Below, in pieces: positions 1 through 10,918 of a stretch of DNA of 64,000 nucleotides; the stretch's first letter is position 1, and every line of letters starts with the position of its first letter. The notes beneath the pieces are model-generated. The model had not been told where the DNA came from and made no database searches. It saw nothing but the letters and a program-made list of their open reading frames with translations. The DNA is from Neonectria sp. B-13 (taxonomy: Eukaryota; Ascomycota; Sordariomycetes; Hypocreales; Nectriaceae). The translations under genes and the position numbers were made by a program. The stretch lies in NCBI GenBank assembly GCA_002682825.1, contig NOKP01000032.1, positions 186,001 to 250,000 of the forward strand, in the 5' to 3' direction.

Positions 1-911
1 ACATTGGCCAGCATCGACTCCAACCGGGGAAAACATGCGGCTACGAGGAGGATATCAACATCCCATTGGTCATTCGGGGCCCGGGCGTTCCAAAGAACCA
101 CACGACGGATGTCGTTACTACCCACACCGATCTAGCACCAAGCATCTTTGACATCATCGGTCTAACTCCTAGAGCGGACTTTGACGGCGCAGCAATTCCC
201 CTAGATGCGGACAGCATTGCACAGGCGGAAGGGGAGCGCCATGAACATGTGAATGTCGAGTACTGGGGCTTTTCCTTGGCTGAAGGAGATTATGGAGGTA
301 ATCAGTTTGATGTTCCGCGCGATGCCTTGTAAACTAATTTGTTCCCTTCCAGAACGATTTACTTGGAACAACACCTACAAAGCCATTCGAGTAATTGGCA
401 AAACGTACAACCTGTATTACGCCGTTTGGTGTAACAATGAGCATGAATTATATGATCTTTTGGTACGTTGATTGAGGGGAAGACTTGATGTCTCCGCATC
501 CCAAAGAATTAGGCTATCAAGGTCAGCTAACAGCTGGTGGCGCAGCACGATCCTGGTCAGATGGACAACCTCATGAACGATCTACTATCGGAAAAAGGTT
601 TTAGTAACCGACAGCTAATGGGGCTACCCGTTCCCAAGATCACTGCCCGGCTCGATGCGCTTCTCCTGGTCTTGAAATCCTGCAAGGGCCAAGTGTGCAT
701 TCGTCCTTGGGCAGCTCTGCATCCTGACGGAGCGGTTGCATCATTGCTTGAAGCACTGAATTCAACGTTTGATCAGTTCTACGAGGCGGAACAGCAAAAG
801 GTTTCGTTCAGTCGATGCGAAAAAGGGTATATTGTGGATGTCGAGGGGCCTCAATTTGAACAGCACGGGCTGGTTTATCGTGATGGTCATTCTTGGGATA
901 ATTGGGTATAG
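1..911 (+). CDS. Arylsulfatase, C-terminal part (5' end outside window)
   Basis: Hydrolyses sulfate esters. The first in-frame codons (from position 3) read IGQHRLQPGKTCGYEED and then IPLVIRGPG, the conserved stretch after the metal-binding DNG region of type I sulfatases; the catalytic Cys/Ser motif lies upstream of the window. Three exons are needed: 3-297, 353-462 and 546-911, with GT-AG introns 298-352 and 463-545; the visible 256 codons are phase-consistent and end in TAG. The last exon carries the usual sulfatase tail (ELYDLLHDPGQMDN, then a helical C-terminal region). It lies in a sulfate-ester island with a second sulfatase (6927) and a Dal5-type transporter (9185). Family certain, substrate unknown. 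Confidence 0.88.
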
Positions 912-1077
912 TTGGCTATTTGGCAAATTCATCTCAGGCATTCATGTTTTCTTTTTATGACTCTTTCATAGTTTCACGTTTTAGTAGTTAATTTGTCTTG
1001 GGCTGGGAGTTTATCACGTCATTCAATTGACTATACTTTCGAAACACCTACTTAGGAGTCGAAAATGAGTCATTTTC

Positions 1078-1441
1078 ATGTGAATGATATATATATCTAT
1101 GTTGGGTACCACCATAATAATAATACCCACGGCGAGGAGCTTCTGGCCAATGTTGAACTGATTCCGGGTAATGCCGACCTTGTCGAGGGCAAATTCTGTA
1201 AGAGCGTCGCCACCATTTACACGATCCAGATTAAGGGCAAAAAGCCAAGTACTAGGAACGGTAGAACCAAGAAGTCGAGTCTATAGAACGTTTTATTAGT
1301 CTCGGATTGAATGTGCTGACCGAGTGCACCATGCTTCCTCACTAGTCTTCTCTCTTCATTCTCGTCGGAAAACGGCGCGCCTTCTTCCACGACTTTAGCT
1401 GCGGGAAGTTCTCCGTGCAGCTGCTTCTCCGAACTTGTCAT
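1078..1441 (-). pseudogene. Dal5/allantoate-permease-type MFS transporter, truncated relic
   Basis: On the minus strand an ATG at 1441 opens MTSSEKQLHGELPAA, leading to ERRLVRK, a probable intron, then LDFLVLPFLVLGF. This matches the N-terminus and first membrane helix of anion:cation symporters of the allantoate permease family. A +1 frameshift then shifts the reading frame to LFALNLDRVNGGDALTEF and GITRNQFNIGQKLL, the loop and helix 2 of the same family (family pattern: LDRGNIGNAL). Similarity stops near 1078, so about three quarters of the gene is gone. It lies just beyond the sulfatase at 1-911, suggesting a former sulfatase/transporter pair. An intact relative is at 9185-10918. Confidence 0.7.
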
Positions 1442-1949
1442 TTTGAACAATGCGAAATGAGCAGGTTCTCGTCCTATCTGTTCGTCACATAGGAAGACCA
1501 AATTTTCGTCTTTTACAAACATCCTCACGGGGTTTTGTTCCCTTGTCAACTTCCTGCTTCATCCGTCCCATGTCCGCACGTGTAAGTCTCAGCTATCTAC
1601 CTCCGGTTAAAACCACCCTGATCCGATGTACCACTTGCAATCTAATGTAGAAATGGACGAATCGCTAGAGTCGCCAAGCTAGGGAGTGGGGTTTCTCGGT
1701 TGATTGCCCATCCTCTTGGTTAGACCACAGTGACAACTGAATATTGAGCAAGCGGTAGATAGCATACAGCTCTACTAGTTAACCTTGGGGGGGGGAATAT
1801 TATAGTGCCGAGAATGTGAAGTTCCAAGTAAACTGCTAACTCATGCTTAGCCACACAGAGGTCCTCTATGGCAACGTAACAGATGAATCGTTAAGCCTCG
1901 CAAGTTATACAACACTGACCCAGTCCTCGTTGACCGAATCAAATGATAG
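1442..1949. other. Intergenic, nothing recognised
   Basis: Short open frames only, none resembling a family known to me. It is the spacer between the transporter relic start and the 3' end of the Zn2Cys6 regulator. A G-rich run lies near 1788-1796. Confidence 0.5.
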
Positions 1950-4403
1950 TTATTCAGCGTTCCACATTTGAGCCATGTCCAAATACCCTCCACTAAAGAA
2001 CGACTCCATCTCCCATGTGCTATTCATGACGACGGATTCAGGCGAATTAGAGCCTACTTGTGCCTGTCCGTCTTTATCTTTGTCATTAGAATCCCATCCA
2101 ATTTGACTTCGCTGTCCCAAAACCTCAATGCTATGATCATGACTCGTGTGTAACTCATTATGCCGAGCCAACGGATCACTTCTTTCAAGCCAAGGCACCT
2201 GAAAGCTCTCTGTCGGGGCCAGCTTGCCCCGAACAGTTTTGATGGCTGCCTCAACTGCGATGCCAACTTGCTCGGCAAGACTGCCCGAGACGCACATAGT
2301 CTGAATCCTAACGAGACCTTCTAACAGTTCCTCCTTCTCGGACAGCTGACGCGGCATGTCAGGGTGTTGCGCTATAAGGAGCACGGCGTACTCGACCGAG
2401 ACTAAATAGAAATCTGGATATCGGTCCGTAGGTGTTGTTTCCTTCAGGAACTCTTGCAGAAGTTTGACGGCGAACGAGGTGACTCGATTTCGAAGGGCCT
2501 CTACCCTAGCCTTTTGAGCAGAGTCGGAAAATTCATAGTCTTCTCCACGGCTTGCTGTGGAAGCGGGTAGCTGTATGTCGGGCTGTCGGGATACAGACGT
2601 GGAATCATGCGTTTCGCGACGAAGGCCTTGCAGCGCACGTTGAGCCAAGATGAGAGAAGCAATATAGTAACCCATCTTCATCATACCTGCCGCCGGAAGG
2701 TCTTTCGTTCTAGGTCTTAGTATTATGCCTCCTTTACGTCAATGAAACCGAGGGAGGGCGAGAACCCTGGACTTACCCCAAAGATGCCCCCAGGCCCTCT
2801 TCCAGTTTGCAAAATATTCGCCCTCATAACTACTGTCGTCTGCCAGGAGGTCGGAAAAGAGAAGAATCTCAGCATACAAGATGGCGTCAACAATCGTAGC
2901 TCGGAGGAAGCTGAGCAAAATCTTGCTTTGGGAGATGTATTCCTTTGGGATCACTGGAGGTCTCCCTGTAGCTGTTGCCCAACTGTGCCTTTAATTAATA
3001 TTTCTTCATTGCAAGTTTCACTGTTTCCTGGTGATGTACTTACTGTAGGTGGCCGAGACATATATTGGCCCAAGTTCGCATGGTTCCCTGATCTGTCGCC
3101 AGTGGAGACCGAGAAGCAATTCGATTGACGACGTCAGAGAAGTCAATACTTAGCATGAACTGCTGCGCACAGATGCTAGTCAGGTGCCAACTATCGATAT
3201 ACTCCGGTCCTTGCTTTAATTTCTTAGCATGAATACAAGATGCGATTGAGACTGATGGTGAAAGTGGTTCCTTACCGTTGGTGATGATGAGAAGACGCTC
3301 ATGATTAGAGTACCGAGTAGTTCCTGCATCCGCAGTGGAGTTGCGAGGACCACCTGCCCAAGCATAGAGCGAACCTTCTCATAAACTTGTCGATGAAGAT
3401 GTTCATAAGGATGTCCATGTTTACTGCTCTTCAGTCCGTGCAGGCATAGTACGGCATGTAGGAATGGCGATGAACCTAGCAGTGTATTACCTTGCTCGGC
3501 GAGCTCGTTGGCGTTGTCGACTTGAATGAAGTATGTGTGGCGTCGGATAAATCTAAAGTCTGTTAACTCGGGGGACCTTATGATACAGCCTGGTTGACAA
3601 CGCGTCGCCTCCATCAGAGCAAGGCGGACTGACAATGAGATCAGCTCATTCGCTGTCTGTTCATCCATGATGCCACTGGCGATGAGATCGCTCTGGGAAA
3701 AATCCAAGGACCTGCGGTAGCCACCATGGAGCTGAAGTCCTACCCGTCTGATGACCGCCGCGGGGGTGGAGTGGATAAAGCGATCTGGGGATAGTATCTC
3801 GCTTTGGTATCGGTTCTTGTTCGTGAGTGGCTGACTCGACAAATGGCCTTCGGCTCGGGACGGTGACCCGGTACTGCCTCTCTCGGTAGGTTGGCCGTGT
3901 GAGGCCTGGCTTTGTAGGAGTTCTTTCAATTCCACAATGGTCTCTTCCAGTGCCTTGAGTCTGTGTCCCATGACAGCCTATAGTTAGTCAAATGCATCGG
4001 CGAGAATAGGAGGGCAATTGTCCACCTTTGATTGACATCTTGGGCCGCGGAGGAAGTTGCACTTCCAGTGGCCGGGGTGTCATCGCCTGGTTTCAAACAT
4101 GCAATTCTATGTATCTCAATTATCAACAATTCCATTATTAAGATGTACTTCAGCATCAGGGTTTCTTTACCTAAGGTTGCGGCAGCGAGAACAAGCCTGC
4201 AAGCCCTCCTCATAGTCACAACGACACTTGATCCGGCGACACGTTTCACACGAGAGGATTCGCCGACGGCGCTTCTTAATGGTTATCGTTTCGGACGCGG
4301 TTAAGTCGGAGTCGGCAACCCCTAATCCACCAAATTGAGGTTGTTGCATAGGCTCCTCGTCGTTAAGCTGCGCATGCGGTGTTCTACTGTGCGATAGTGA
4401 CAT
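1950..4403 (-). CDS. Zn2Cys6 transcription factor with fungal-specific middle region
   Basis: Nuclear DNA-binding regulator, 686 aa as modelled. ATG at 4403 is the first in-frame ATG. A lysine/arginine-rich lead (KKRRRR) precedes the binuclear zinc cluster CETCRRIKCRC, then CSRC and IAC, with spacing C-x2-C-x6-C-x8-C-x2-C-x6-C; the cluster is completed across intron 1. A coiled-coil linker (LKALEETIVELKELL) follows, then the fungal_trans region containing GRPPVIPKEY. Six exons: 4403-4171, 4106-4026, 3960-3276, 3162-3044, 2982-2777 and 2686-1950; lengths sum to whole codons. The third junction (3275-3163) is the least certain: the bases just upstream could encode DSWHLTSICAQ, which resembles the family. 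It lies between sulfatase genes, so control of sulfate-ester or glycan use is a reasonable guess. Confidence 0.85.
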
Positions 4404-4838
4404 CTTGGCTGGCAGGGTGGATTTGGCACAAGCGCAGTCGGGTCGGAGAAGAAGGGGAACCGGCGGACTAAACGGCTTTATCAAAGAAATACATCCCCGG
4501 CGTTCTCCGCCGTAAATCCGGCGGAGACCACCGGGCTAAACCTAGCTTGTTTACAAAGGGGGTGGTGTAGAATAGTGGAGCGATAACACCATAATCACAA
4601 GGAATGGCAGAACCATCTTGCGTAGTTGTTATCTAATACATTATTTCATATTTATCTTCTCCAAAATTGAGAGAGAACGATCTAGCTAGATGTTTCTCCT
4701 TCTAAGTCGCTTTCCCTGTCCAGAGAAGCAGGGGAAAGTATAATAAGGAAATTTGAATAAAGCATCTTGCACCATGTAGTTCTAATCAGACACTTTGGAA
4801 TTTTTCTTTCTGTTTTCTTCCATTGAATTGATCCTACC
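4404..4838. promoter_or_regulatory. Intergenic upstream of the Zn2Cys6 regulator and the GH78 relic
   Basis: Contains the 5' flank of the regulator starting at 4403 (minus) and of the dead rhamnosidase starting at 4839 (plus), so it was a divergent promoter. A CGG-rich stretch lies near 4499-4545 (several CCGG/CGGCGG words), the kind of triplet Zn2Cys6 proteins bind. No precise site can be assigned. Confidence 0.35.
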
Positions 4839-6355
4839 ATGGGATCTGTCTCAAATTCACATATTTCCTTTGAACACCATTACCCTTATACGATTGATAT
4901 TTATGAGGACAAGCCACGCATTTTGTGCCGCTTTGAAGGTAAGTAATGCTGTAACCTGGACACAAAGCGGGTACAGCATTGAAGTTACCGGTTGAGCTTC
5001 GTTCCCTCAGCTCTGAGGATGTAAGGAACAGTTGGGCAATTATCAAATTCGTGCATACGCAAGGTGAGTCTGTGGCAAGATCTCTTTCAATACACGATGT
5101 CTTAACTGTACTCCCTGAATCTCGCCAGTCCTTGAGAACAGCGAGTAGCAACACGGCCTTTGCACAACGCAACACAAACCAACTATTTTATCCCTGACAG
5201 TCGGGCAGAGCCCGCCGTCTGGGGGTCCAAGTTCACGTACCATGGATTCCGGGATGTCGAAGTCAGTGGCTGGCCTACCACGGTGACTCCGCTAGATGCT
5301 TCTTGCGTGGCGACTACTATAATACATACGGACATGGAGCAGACGGGGTTCTTCTAATACACTGATGAGTACTTGAATAAGCTTAACTGGAATGTGCGTT
5401 GGAGAATGAAGGGTAACTTCATGAGCGTACTTACAGATTATCTACAGAGAGACGAGAGAACTGGCCTGACAGGTAAGGCGCATATGTTTGCGCCCATGGC
5501 GAACTTTCTCTACGATACAAGTGGTCTGTGGAGAGGATGGCTGAACGAATGAAATGCTTACCGACTCGATTTCGGTGGTACGTTTCGTATCCGCTTTATG
5601 TCTCTCTTCGTGAACTACAATGCATCTCATCCGAAGACCGCTTTTCTAATATAAAATCACCAGGCATACCCATTTTTGTTGTCCCAAGTGGGCTTCGCAT
5701 AGTCCGCTTCGCCTCAACCACCATTTGGGACGACTTGGTAGTGGCAAACTTATGGAAAGCATGGGCCTTCTTCGGAGACCGCGCGATGCTGGAGGAAGAG
5801 TGACAAACTCTGGCTCGACGGTGGTATTGTGAGGAACCTAGACGGATTATAGCAACGAGATGCCTTCCAATATAGTGACTGGCTGGACCCTTCGGCGCCG
5901 CCGAACGATGCGTGTGGGTGCTGCAGAGATGAATAGCTCATATGTTGCGGACGCGTATCTCGTCTATGTTACGGACCTTGTAGCCAAGGTGGCAACAAAA
6001 TTGGGATATGATGACGAAGCCATATACTATTCTCGTTGGGCTGCCGACTTACGGAAGCTTTTTCTACGGGCGTGTATCGATGAGGACGGCACCGTACACA
6101 ACGAGACACAGACAAGCGTTCTTCAACCTCGTCAACGACCATCAGGCAGCATCCACGGCCGCCCGTCTGCAGCGCATCATTCAAGATAATGATTATCGGA
6201 TTGGGACGGGGGTTATGGGCACACATCTGCTGGGTCTTTCGCTCACCAAGCATAACCTGACCGACACCATCTACTTAATGCTTATAAAGACGGGATACCT
6301 TCATAGCTGTACTAGGCTGTTATAGGTGCAACCACGACCTAGACGCTCACTGGCT
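4839..6355 (+). pseudogene. Alpha-L-rhamnosidase (GH78), decayed relic
   Basis: Pieces of a GH78 rhamnosidase follow one another in the right order but in different frames. The N-terminus is from ATG 4839 (SFEHHYPYTIDIYEDKPRI), then TWTQSGYSIEVTG, FTYHGFRDVEVSGWP, IHTDMEQTGFF, RMKGNFMSVLTDYLQRDER and MFAPMANFLYDTSGLW. Later pieces are KLWLDGGIVRNLDG, DAYLVYVTDLVAKVA, HQAASTAARLQRIIQDND and THLLGLSLTKHNLTDT. Several frameshifts and stops interrupt it; some stops sit where the family has Trp or Gln (for example ATTT followed by TAG, expected Trp). About 1.5 kb remains of an expected 2.6 kb, with a missing block between about 5130 and 5160. Similarity fades after about 6355. Confidence 0.85.
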
Positions 6356-6926
6356 GATAGCAAGACTGAAAAACGAGGCTCTGGCTTTCTGAGCGCGATC
6401 GGAGGATTGTTTGCGGTGACGCACATATATCCCTGAAATGGCGTTCTTCCACACGCATATTCATCGTCAGGTTTCAATGAGCGGGCGTCGACTGGTGCGC
6501 TAAAACAACGTGGTGAGTTTGCCGATAGTCCGGTTATAAGCCACCCGGTAATACCATCATTGGGGTATGAGTGTGTGGCCCTGCACGTCGCGAAAGATGC
6601 TCAATTCCTCCGCATAATGACGCGAGCGCTTGTTTCGGAACATCGGCACGAGTTGGGATAATGATCATCAAAGGCCGAGCTACCCGCTCGAGTACAGAAA
6701 TTCTCGTCACTTCTTGCTCCATTGAAGGCCACGCTACGAGCTCGGGCAGCGCAATGAGATGCTTTGTGCAGTCCTGGCAAATCAGTAACAATCTGTACTT
6801 GAACAGCCGGCCATTTTTCATTCACTAAAACTTATCTTTGTTCTTGCCCTCATCCTCGGCATATCCTGCTCCAACGTCACTGTCACTTGCTTCGACCCCT
6901 GTCACGCTCCATCCCCGCTTCTGAAG
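6356..6926. other. Spacer after the GH78 relic; 5' flank of sulfatase
   Basis: No convincing coding sequence. Open frames on both strands around 6534-6828 show no family resemblance; the left part may be unrecognisable GH78 C-terminus. A CT-rich leader directly precedes the sulfatase ATG at 6927. Confidence 0.4.
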
Positions 6927-8405
6927 ATGCCGGCAAAGAACGTTTTACTGCTCATTGCAGACGACCTGGGAAAGCAGCTTGGATGCTATGGCTGTTCATA
7001 CATCAAAACGCCAAACATTGATAAGCTTGCAGCAGAAGGAATCAGGTTTGACAATGCCTTTGCAAGTACGGCCTCTTGTAGTGGAAGTCGCTCGACCATT
7101 TACACAGGACTGCACACGCATGAAAATGGACAGTACGGGCTCAACAGTGGGAAGCACCATTTCATGACCTTCGATAACATTCAAACCTCCCCATCCATTT
7201 TATCCAAACACGGGGTTCGGACTGGCATCATCGGAAAAGTCCATGTCGGCCCGGATGCTGTCTACCCTTGGGAAGTTAGGAACGAGAGCTTAACCAGGGA
7301 TGTTTCCTGGACAGCCGATCGGGCGGCAGACTTTTTCCAGACCTCAAAGGAGGATGGCAGACCATTTGTTCTGGCAATTGGGTACCACGATCCTCATCGT
7401 GATCGAACCCGCGGAGGCTTTGGGAACGATGAGCCAGTTGATCCAAGCATCAAGAGTATCAAGTATCGGCCAGAAGATATGGTTGTTCCTGGCTTCTTGT
7501 CCGACACTCCAGGCGCTCGAAAAGAGTTGGCAAGCTACGCTGAGGCCATCAGTCGCCTGGATCAAGGCATCGGCCTGATTCTAGACAAGCTGGCTGAAGC
7601 TAGCTTCGACAAGGACACGCTTGTCATCTTCATGAGCGACAATGGTCCGCCCTTCATGAACTCGAAAACGACTTTGTATGATGCTGGGATTAGATTGCCG
7701 CTCATCGTTAGACACCCCGCTCTGCCATCTTCCGTCAACCAAAACCTCGTGTCGTACGTCGATGTGCTTCCCACTATCATCGACTGGACCGTAGGAACCT
7801 TGACAGAGCAACCCGACCCGAGACTGTCGGGTCGATCTTTCCTTCAGATACTGGGTTCTACTGCTGAACTTCCTGGGTGGGACCATGTGTTTGGGTCTCA
7901 TACTTTCCATGAGTCCACAAATTACTGGCCAACTCGGTATATCCGAACCAGGAGATTCAAGTACCACAGGAACATTGCGTGGAGGCTTGACTTTCCATTT
8001 GCCAACGACATCTACGGTTCTCTTACCTGGGAAGATATCCGGAACGCGGGTGTGAGTCCCAAGATGATTGGAAAGAGACCTCTCAGGGACTACTTCTTCA
8101 GGCCTTCGGAAGAACTTTATGATCTCATCAAAGACCCCGAAGAAGTTCTGAACGTCGCTAAGGATCCAGAGTATGCGTCTGTGATTGGGGAGCTGAGGAC
8201 CCGGCTGGAAGATTGGCAAAGGAGAACGAATGATCCGTGGCTTTTCCGTGACGGAATATCCATCTTGTTGAATAAGCATCACCTTGATGCAGGCCTTGCT
8301 GTGCCTGATACGTGGGATCTGGATATTGAACGGCCTGAAACAAAGGGAGTTGACCTCAAAGTGTATGAAAATCTGCCTTTTGGCCTTCCAGGATCTCGGT
8401 CCTAG
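6927..8405 (+). CDS. Sulfatase, heparan N-sulfatase (SGSH)-like
   Basis: Intronless 492-aa type I sulfatase, predicted to cleave sulfate esters or sulfamates after conversion of the active-site cysteine to formylglycine. The N-terminus has the metal-binding pair D12-D13 (LLLIADDLG) and NIDKLAAEGIRF. The catalytic motif is C51-S-G-S-R55 followed by TIYTG, so the usual proline of C-x-P-S-R is glycine. Further landmarks are GKVHVGP, a long central region, the metal site MSDNGPP near residue 238, and a C-terminal ELYDL(I)KDPEE motif. No signal peptide is evident, suggesting an intracellular enzyme acting on imported substrate. That fits the neighbouring Dal5-type transporter ending at 9185 (convergent). 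Other options are a different arylsulfatase subfamily. Confidence 0.92.
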   Translation: MPAKNVLLLIADDLGKQLGCYGCSYIKTPNIDKLAAEGIRFDNAFASTASCSGSRSTIYTGLHTHENGQYGLNSGKHHFMTFDNIQTSPSILSKHGVRTGIIGKVHVGPDAVYPWEVRNESLTRDVSWTADRAADFFQTSKEDGRPFVLAIGYHDPHRDRTRGGFGNDEPVDPSIKSIKYRPEDMVVPGFLSDTPGARKELASYAEAISRLDQGIGLILDKLAEASFDKDTLVIFMSDNGPPFMNSKTTLYDAGIRLPLIVRHPALPSSVNQNLVSYVDVLPTIIDWTVGTLTEQPDPRLSGRSFLQILGSTAELPGWDHVFGSHTFHESTNYWPTRYIRTRRFKYHRNIAWRLDFPFANDIYGSLTWEDIRNAGVSPKMIGKRPLRDYFFRPSEELYDLIKDPEEVLNVAKDPEYASVIGELRTRLEDWQRRTNDPWLFRDGISILLNKHHLDAGLAVPDTWDLDIERPETKGVDLKVYENLPFGLPGSRS

Positions 8406-9184
8406 CTTGAAAAAGTACTGTAAAAGTTTATTCATTAAAGCTCAGTCAGAGTTATGCGGTTACTAATTTCATATCAACATAAAATAATAACAAGAAAATC
8501 CGGAATCTCACTCCACAATGCATCAGATCACAGCCATATTTACGCACCGCCATCTCGCGTGGCACGGTGATAAATTACCAGAGTTGCAAGAAACAGACGC
8601 CATCATTTTCACCGTTTGTTTCCTGAAGGATCGATGCGTTTGACCGCTTCAGCCTGCCGATGATCCGCGGCGGAACAATTGAGCACCAATACAAACCTCG
8701 AGTGATGATGCAATCGCAGACATGGTGTTACGCTAGTGGAACCGAGACGGGGAGAGCCTGTACGCGCGATCTCGCACCAATTAATTTGACATTTCTAGAC
8801 AAGGTAATCTTAGAACCTGGGGAGCCGCTGAAATGAGTCGATTGATAATCATGGCCTGCTGCAAAGGGCTCTTTGCCGAATCTGGGCTGCTAAGTTGGAA
8901 CATTTTGGGCAACTTCGACTTCCAAGACTCAAAAGTTCAACAATACAATCGCATTGACGTAGCTCTTGCTTGCACTTAATTTATTCAACTTCTGTTCACC
9001 ATGGTTCACTATTAATATTAAGCTGTTTACAGATTGACCTGGTTTCATGTTCTATATGGAGAACTATATGCTGCTGTATTGTATCTAAGCCCATGATTCC
9101 CTAAGGCAAGTCACTTTAGCTTGACATATCGTGCCATGCGTTTGGGTTTCATGATCTCGTCATTTGACATAATCTGGCGACCCT
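8406..9184. other. Intergenic between convergent sulfatase and transporter
   Basis: AT-rich 3' flanks of two convergent genes. No open frame with family similarity; no repeat recognised. Confidence 0.5.
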
Positions 9185-10918
9185 TCAACTATCAAAGAAA
9201 AAGTCTAGCCGCTTGTTCCCCTGGTGAGGACTGTGTTGCAGGTAGTATGCCTTTTCTTCGCTCGTCATCTTATCCCAGCGATCACGCTTGTGCTTATTTC
9301 GAACTGTGTAGTAAACCTTGGCAAATGCATAAGCTCCAATGGTACCCACTGTGATTCCAATGAGGTTCTTGTTTCCACGGTGGTAGTACGGCTTGTCGTC
9401 CTCTCGGTAGATGTTCGAGGACGCGATTCCGGACAGTTGGATAGTGATGTTGTACAAAGCAGCGCTGACTGCTCGAGTTCGAACGGCATTGGAAAGCCGT
9501 GAGCACCAGCTGACTTGAGCAGCGTGTACCGAGGGCTGGCCGAGAATCATGAAGGTCAGGGCATACTGGCCCCATGGCGCCAGTTTCTGCACTGATGTGT
9601 ATTCGACGATCAGCAGTGGAAGTACCCAGATTTGCGCCAAAAGTCCGATGATGGCAATCTGGTGAAACCTCTCCGTGAGGTATGTCACCCACAACATGTT
9701 GACCGCTGCGAAGACAGTGGCCGGGATTACTAGCAGTGTGGTGTTGAAGGTGCTGAATCCGAGTGCCTTGAGGGACAGGGTGAGATACGTCTTTGGCGGA
9801 GAGGTGGGGATTTCGAAGAGAATGCCAATCAGATAGACTGGCCAGAGGTCGTAGTCTTTCAGACTCTTCCACAGCATCGGCAGTGTGATGGCTTCTCGGT
9901 TGTGCATGTCGCTCTTGGACGGGTCATCCCGCAACACCCGGTTCACAATGATCTTCTCTTCTCTCTCATTGTAATAGCCATCTGGGTTCCACCAGGTCTT
10001 TGTCTGTGTTGGGCCAGGAATGAGGAAAAGAAAGCTCAAAGCACCGAGGACAAAGCTAATGAGGGCCTCGAGCAGAAAAAGCCATCTCCAGCCCTCCCTT
10101 CCAGCCACGCCACGCATGTGTAAGATGCCGTACGCCATGAAGGACGCAATGACACCGGACATGGAATCGACGAACCAGAAAAGAGCCAATCGGATCGGCA
10201 TCTCGGACTTCTTATAGAAGTACGACAGGTACAGGATCGAGTCAGGAATGAAACCTCCCATGAACAGGCCGATGAAGAAGCGGCAAGCGAAGAATCCTGC
10301 GCGGTTGTGCATGAAGAATTGACCGCCCGACGCCAAGCTCCAGAGCATGATCTGGACCGGGATCCATCGGTCTGGACCGAGACGCTTTCCAATCATCTGG
10401 GATGGAATCTCGGCAATCAGAAAGCCGACACGATACATGTTTTGCGCATTGTTGTAGTCGTTAGTGTTGATTTTGAGATCGTTGAGTAGGTTGTCTGCAG
10501 CGGCGTTGCCCAAGTTGCCTCGGTCGATGTTGAGACCGAAAAACATGACGAGAATCCAGAGAAAGATCTTGAGGTCTGTCTTGCGCCTCACTGCCTGCTC
10601 CTCACGATGGGTCCAGCGCTCGTCGGGGTCGAAACGGTGCAAGTTCTCATAGTCTGAGTTAGGCTGATAGAACTGGGCCAGTTCGGGATTGTCAAAGACG
10701 CTGCGCTCGGTGGCAATGGCATCTAAATCTTTGGGCGTATGTTTGCGCGTGAGGGAAGCCCAGAAGCCGCCAGGTTGAGTGGTGTCTTCAGGCTCCGCCA
10801 GATCGCTGATGGTTTTCTTCGGCGCAACATCGTCCAAGGAGTGATTCTTTTTATCGTACTCTTCCTGTGGTGTACTGCGTCCGTTTGCGTGGACCTCTAT
10901 GACGGTGTTCGTAGCCAT
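9185..10918 (-). CDS. MFS transporter, allantoate/Dal5-type anion:cation symporter
   Basis: 577-aa plasma-membrane transporter from the first ATG (10918). A soluble N-terminus of about 130 residues precedes the family opening (RRKTDLKIFLWILVMFFGLN, IDRGNLGNAAADN) and about 12 predicted helices. Recognisable elements are YRVGFLIAEIPSQMIGKRLG (helix 2 and loop), the ACRFFIGLFMGG helix and the REGWRWLFLLEALIS loop; a long central cytosolic loop carries PDGYYNEREEKIIVNRVLRD. The C-terminal tail is charged. The family imports organic anions such as allantoate, ureidosuccinate, nicotinate and pantothenate. Beside a sulfatase it may import a sulfated or carboxylated substrate; this is inference. Confidence 0.9.
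   Translation of the reverse strand: MATNTVIEVHANGRSTPQEEYDKKNHSLDDVAPKKTISDLAEPEDTTQPGGFWASLTRKHTPKDLDAIATERSVFDNPELAQFYQPNSDYENLHRFDPDERWTHREEQAVRRKTDLKIFLWILVMFFGLNIDRGNLGNAAADNLLNDLKINTNDYNNAQNMYRVGFLIAEIPSQMIGKRLGPDRWIPVQIMLWSLASGGQFFMHNRAGFFACRFFIGLFMGGFIPDSILYLSYFYKKSEMPIRLALFWFVDSMSGVIASFMAYGILHMRGVAGREGWRWLFLLEALISFVLGALSFLFLIPGPTQTKTWWNPDGYYNEREEKIIVNRVLRDDPSKSDMHNREAITLPMLWKSLKDYDLWPVYLIGILFEIPTSPPKTYLTLSLKALGFSTFNTTLLVIPATVFAAVNMLWVTYLTERFHQIAIIGLLAQIWVLPLLIVEYTSVQKLAPWGQYALTFMILGQPSVHAAQVSWCSRLSNAVRTRAVSAALYNITIQLSGIASSNIYREDDKPYYHRGNKNLIGITVGTIGAYAFAKVYYTVRNKHKRDRWDKMTSEEKAYYLQHSPHQGNKRLDFFFDS

Noticed and set aside
1217..1549. Small intact membrane protein
   Set aside because: The frame is open for 110 codons, but the similarity continues in another frame past its stop, so it is a transporter relic and not a small gene.
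7581..8435. 284-aa minus-strand open frame
   Set aside because: It lies antisense to the intact sulfatase, has no family similarity, and is explained by the codon bias of the real gene.
9294..9872. 192-aa minus-strand open frame
   Set aside because: Same strand but other frame than the Dal5-type transporter; low-complexity translation typical of an out-of-frame shadow.
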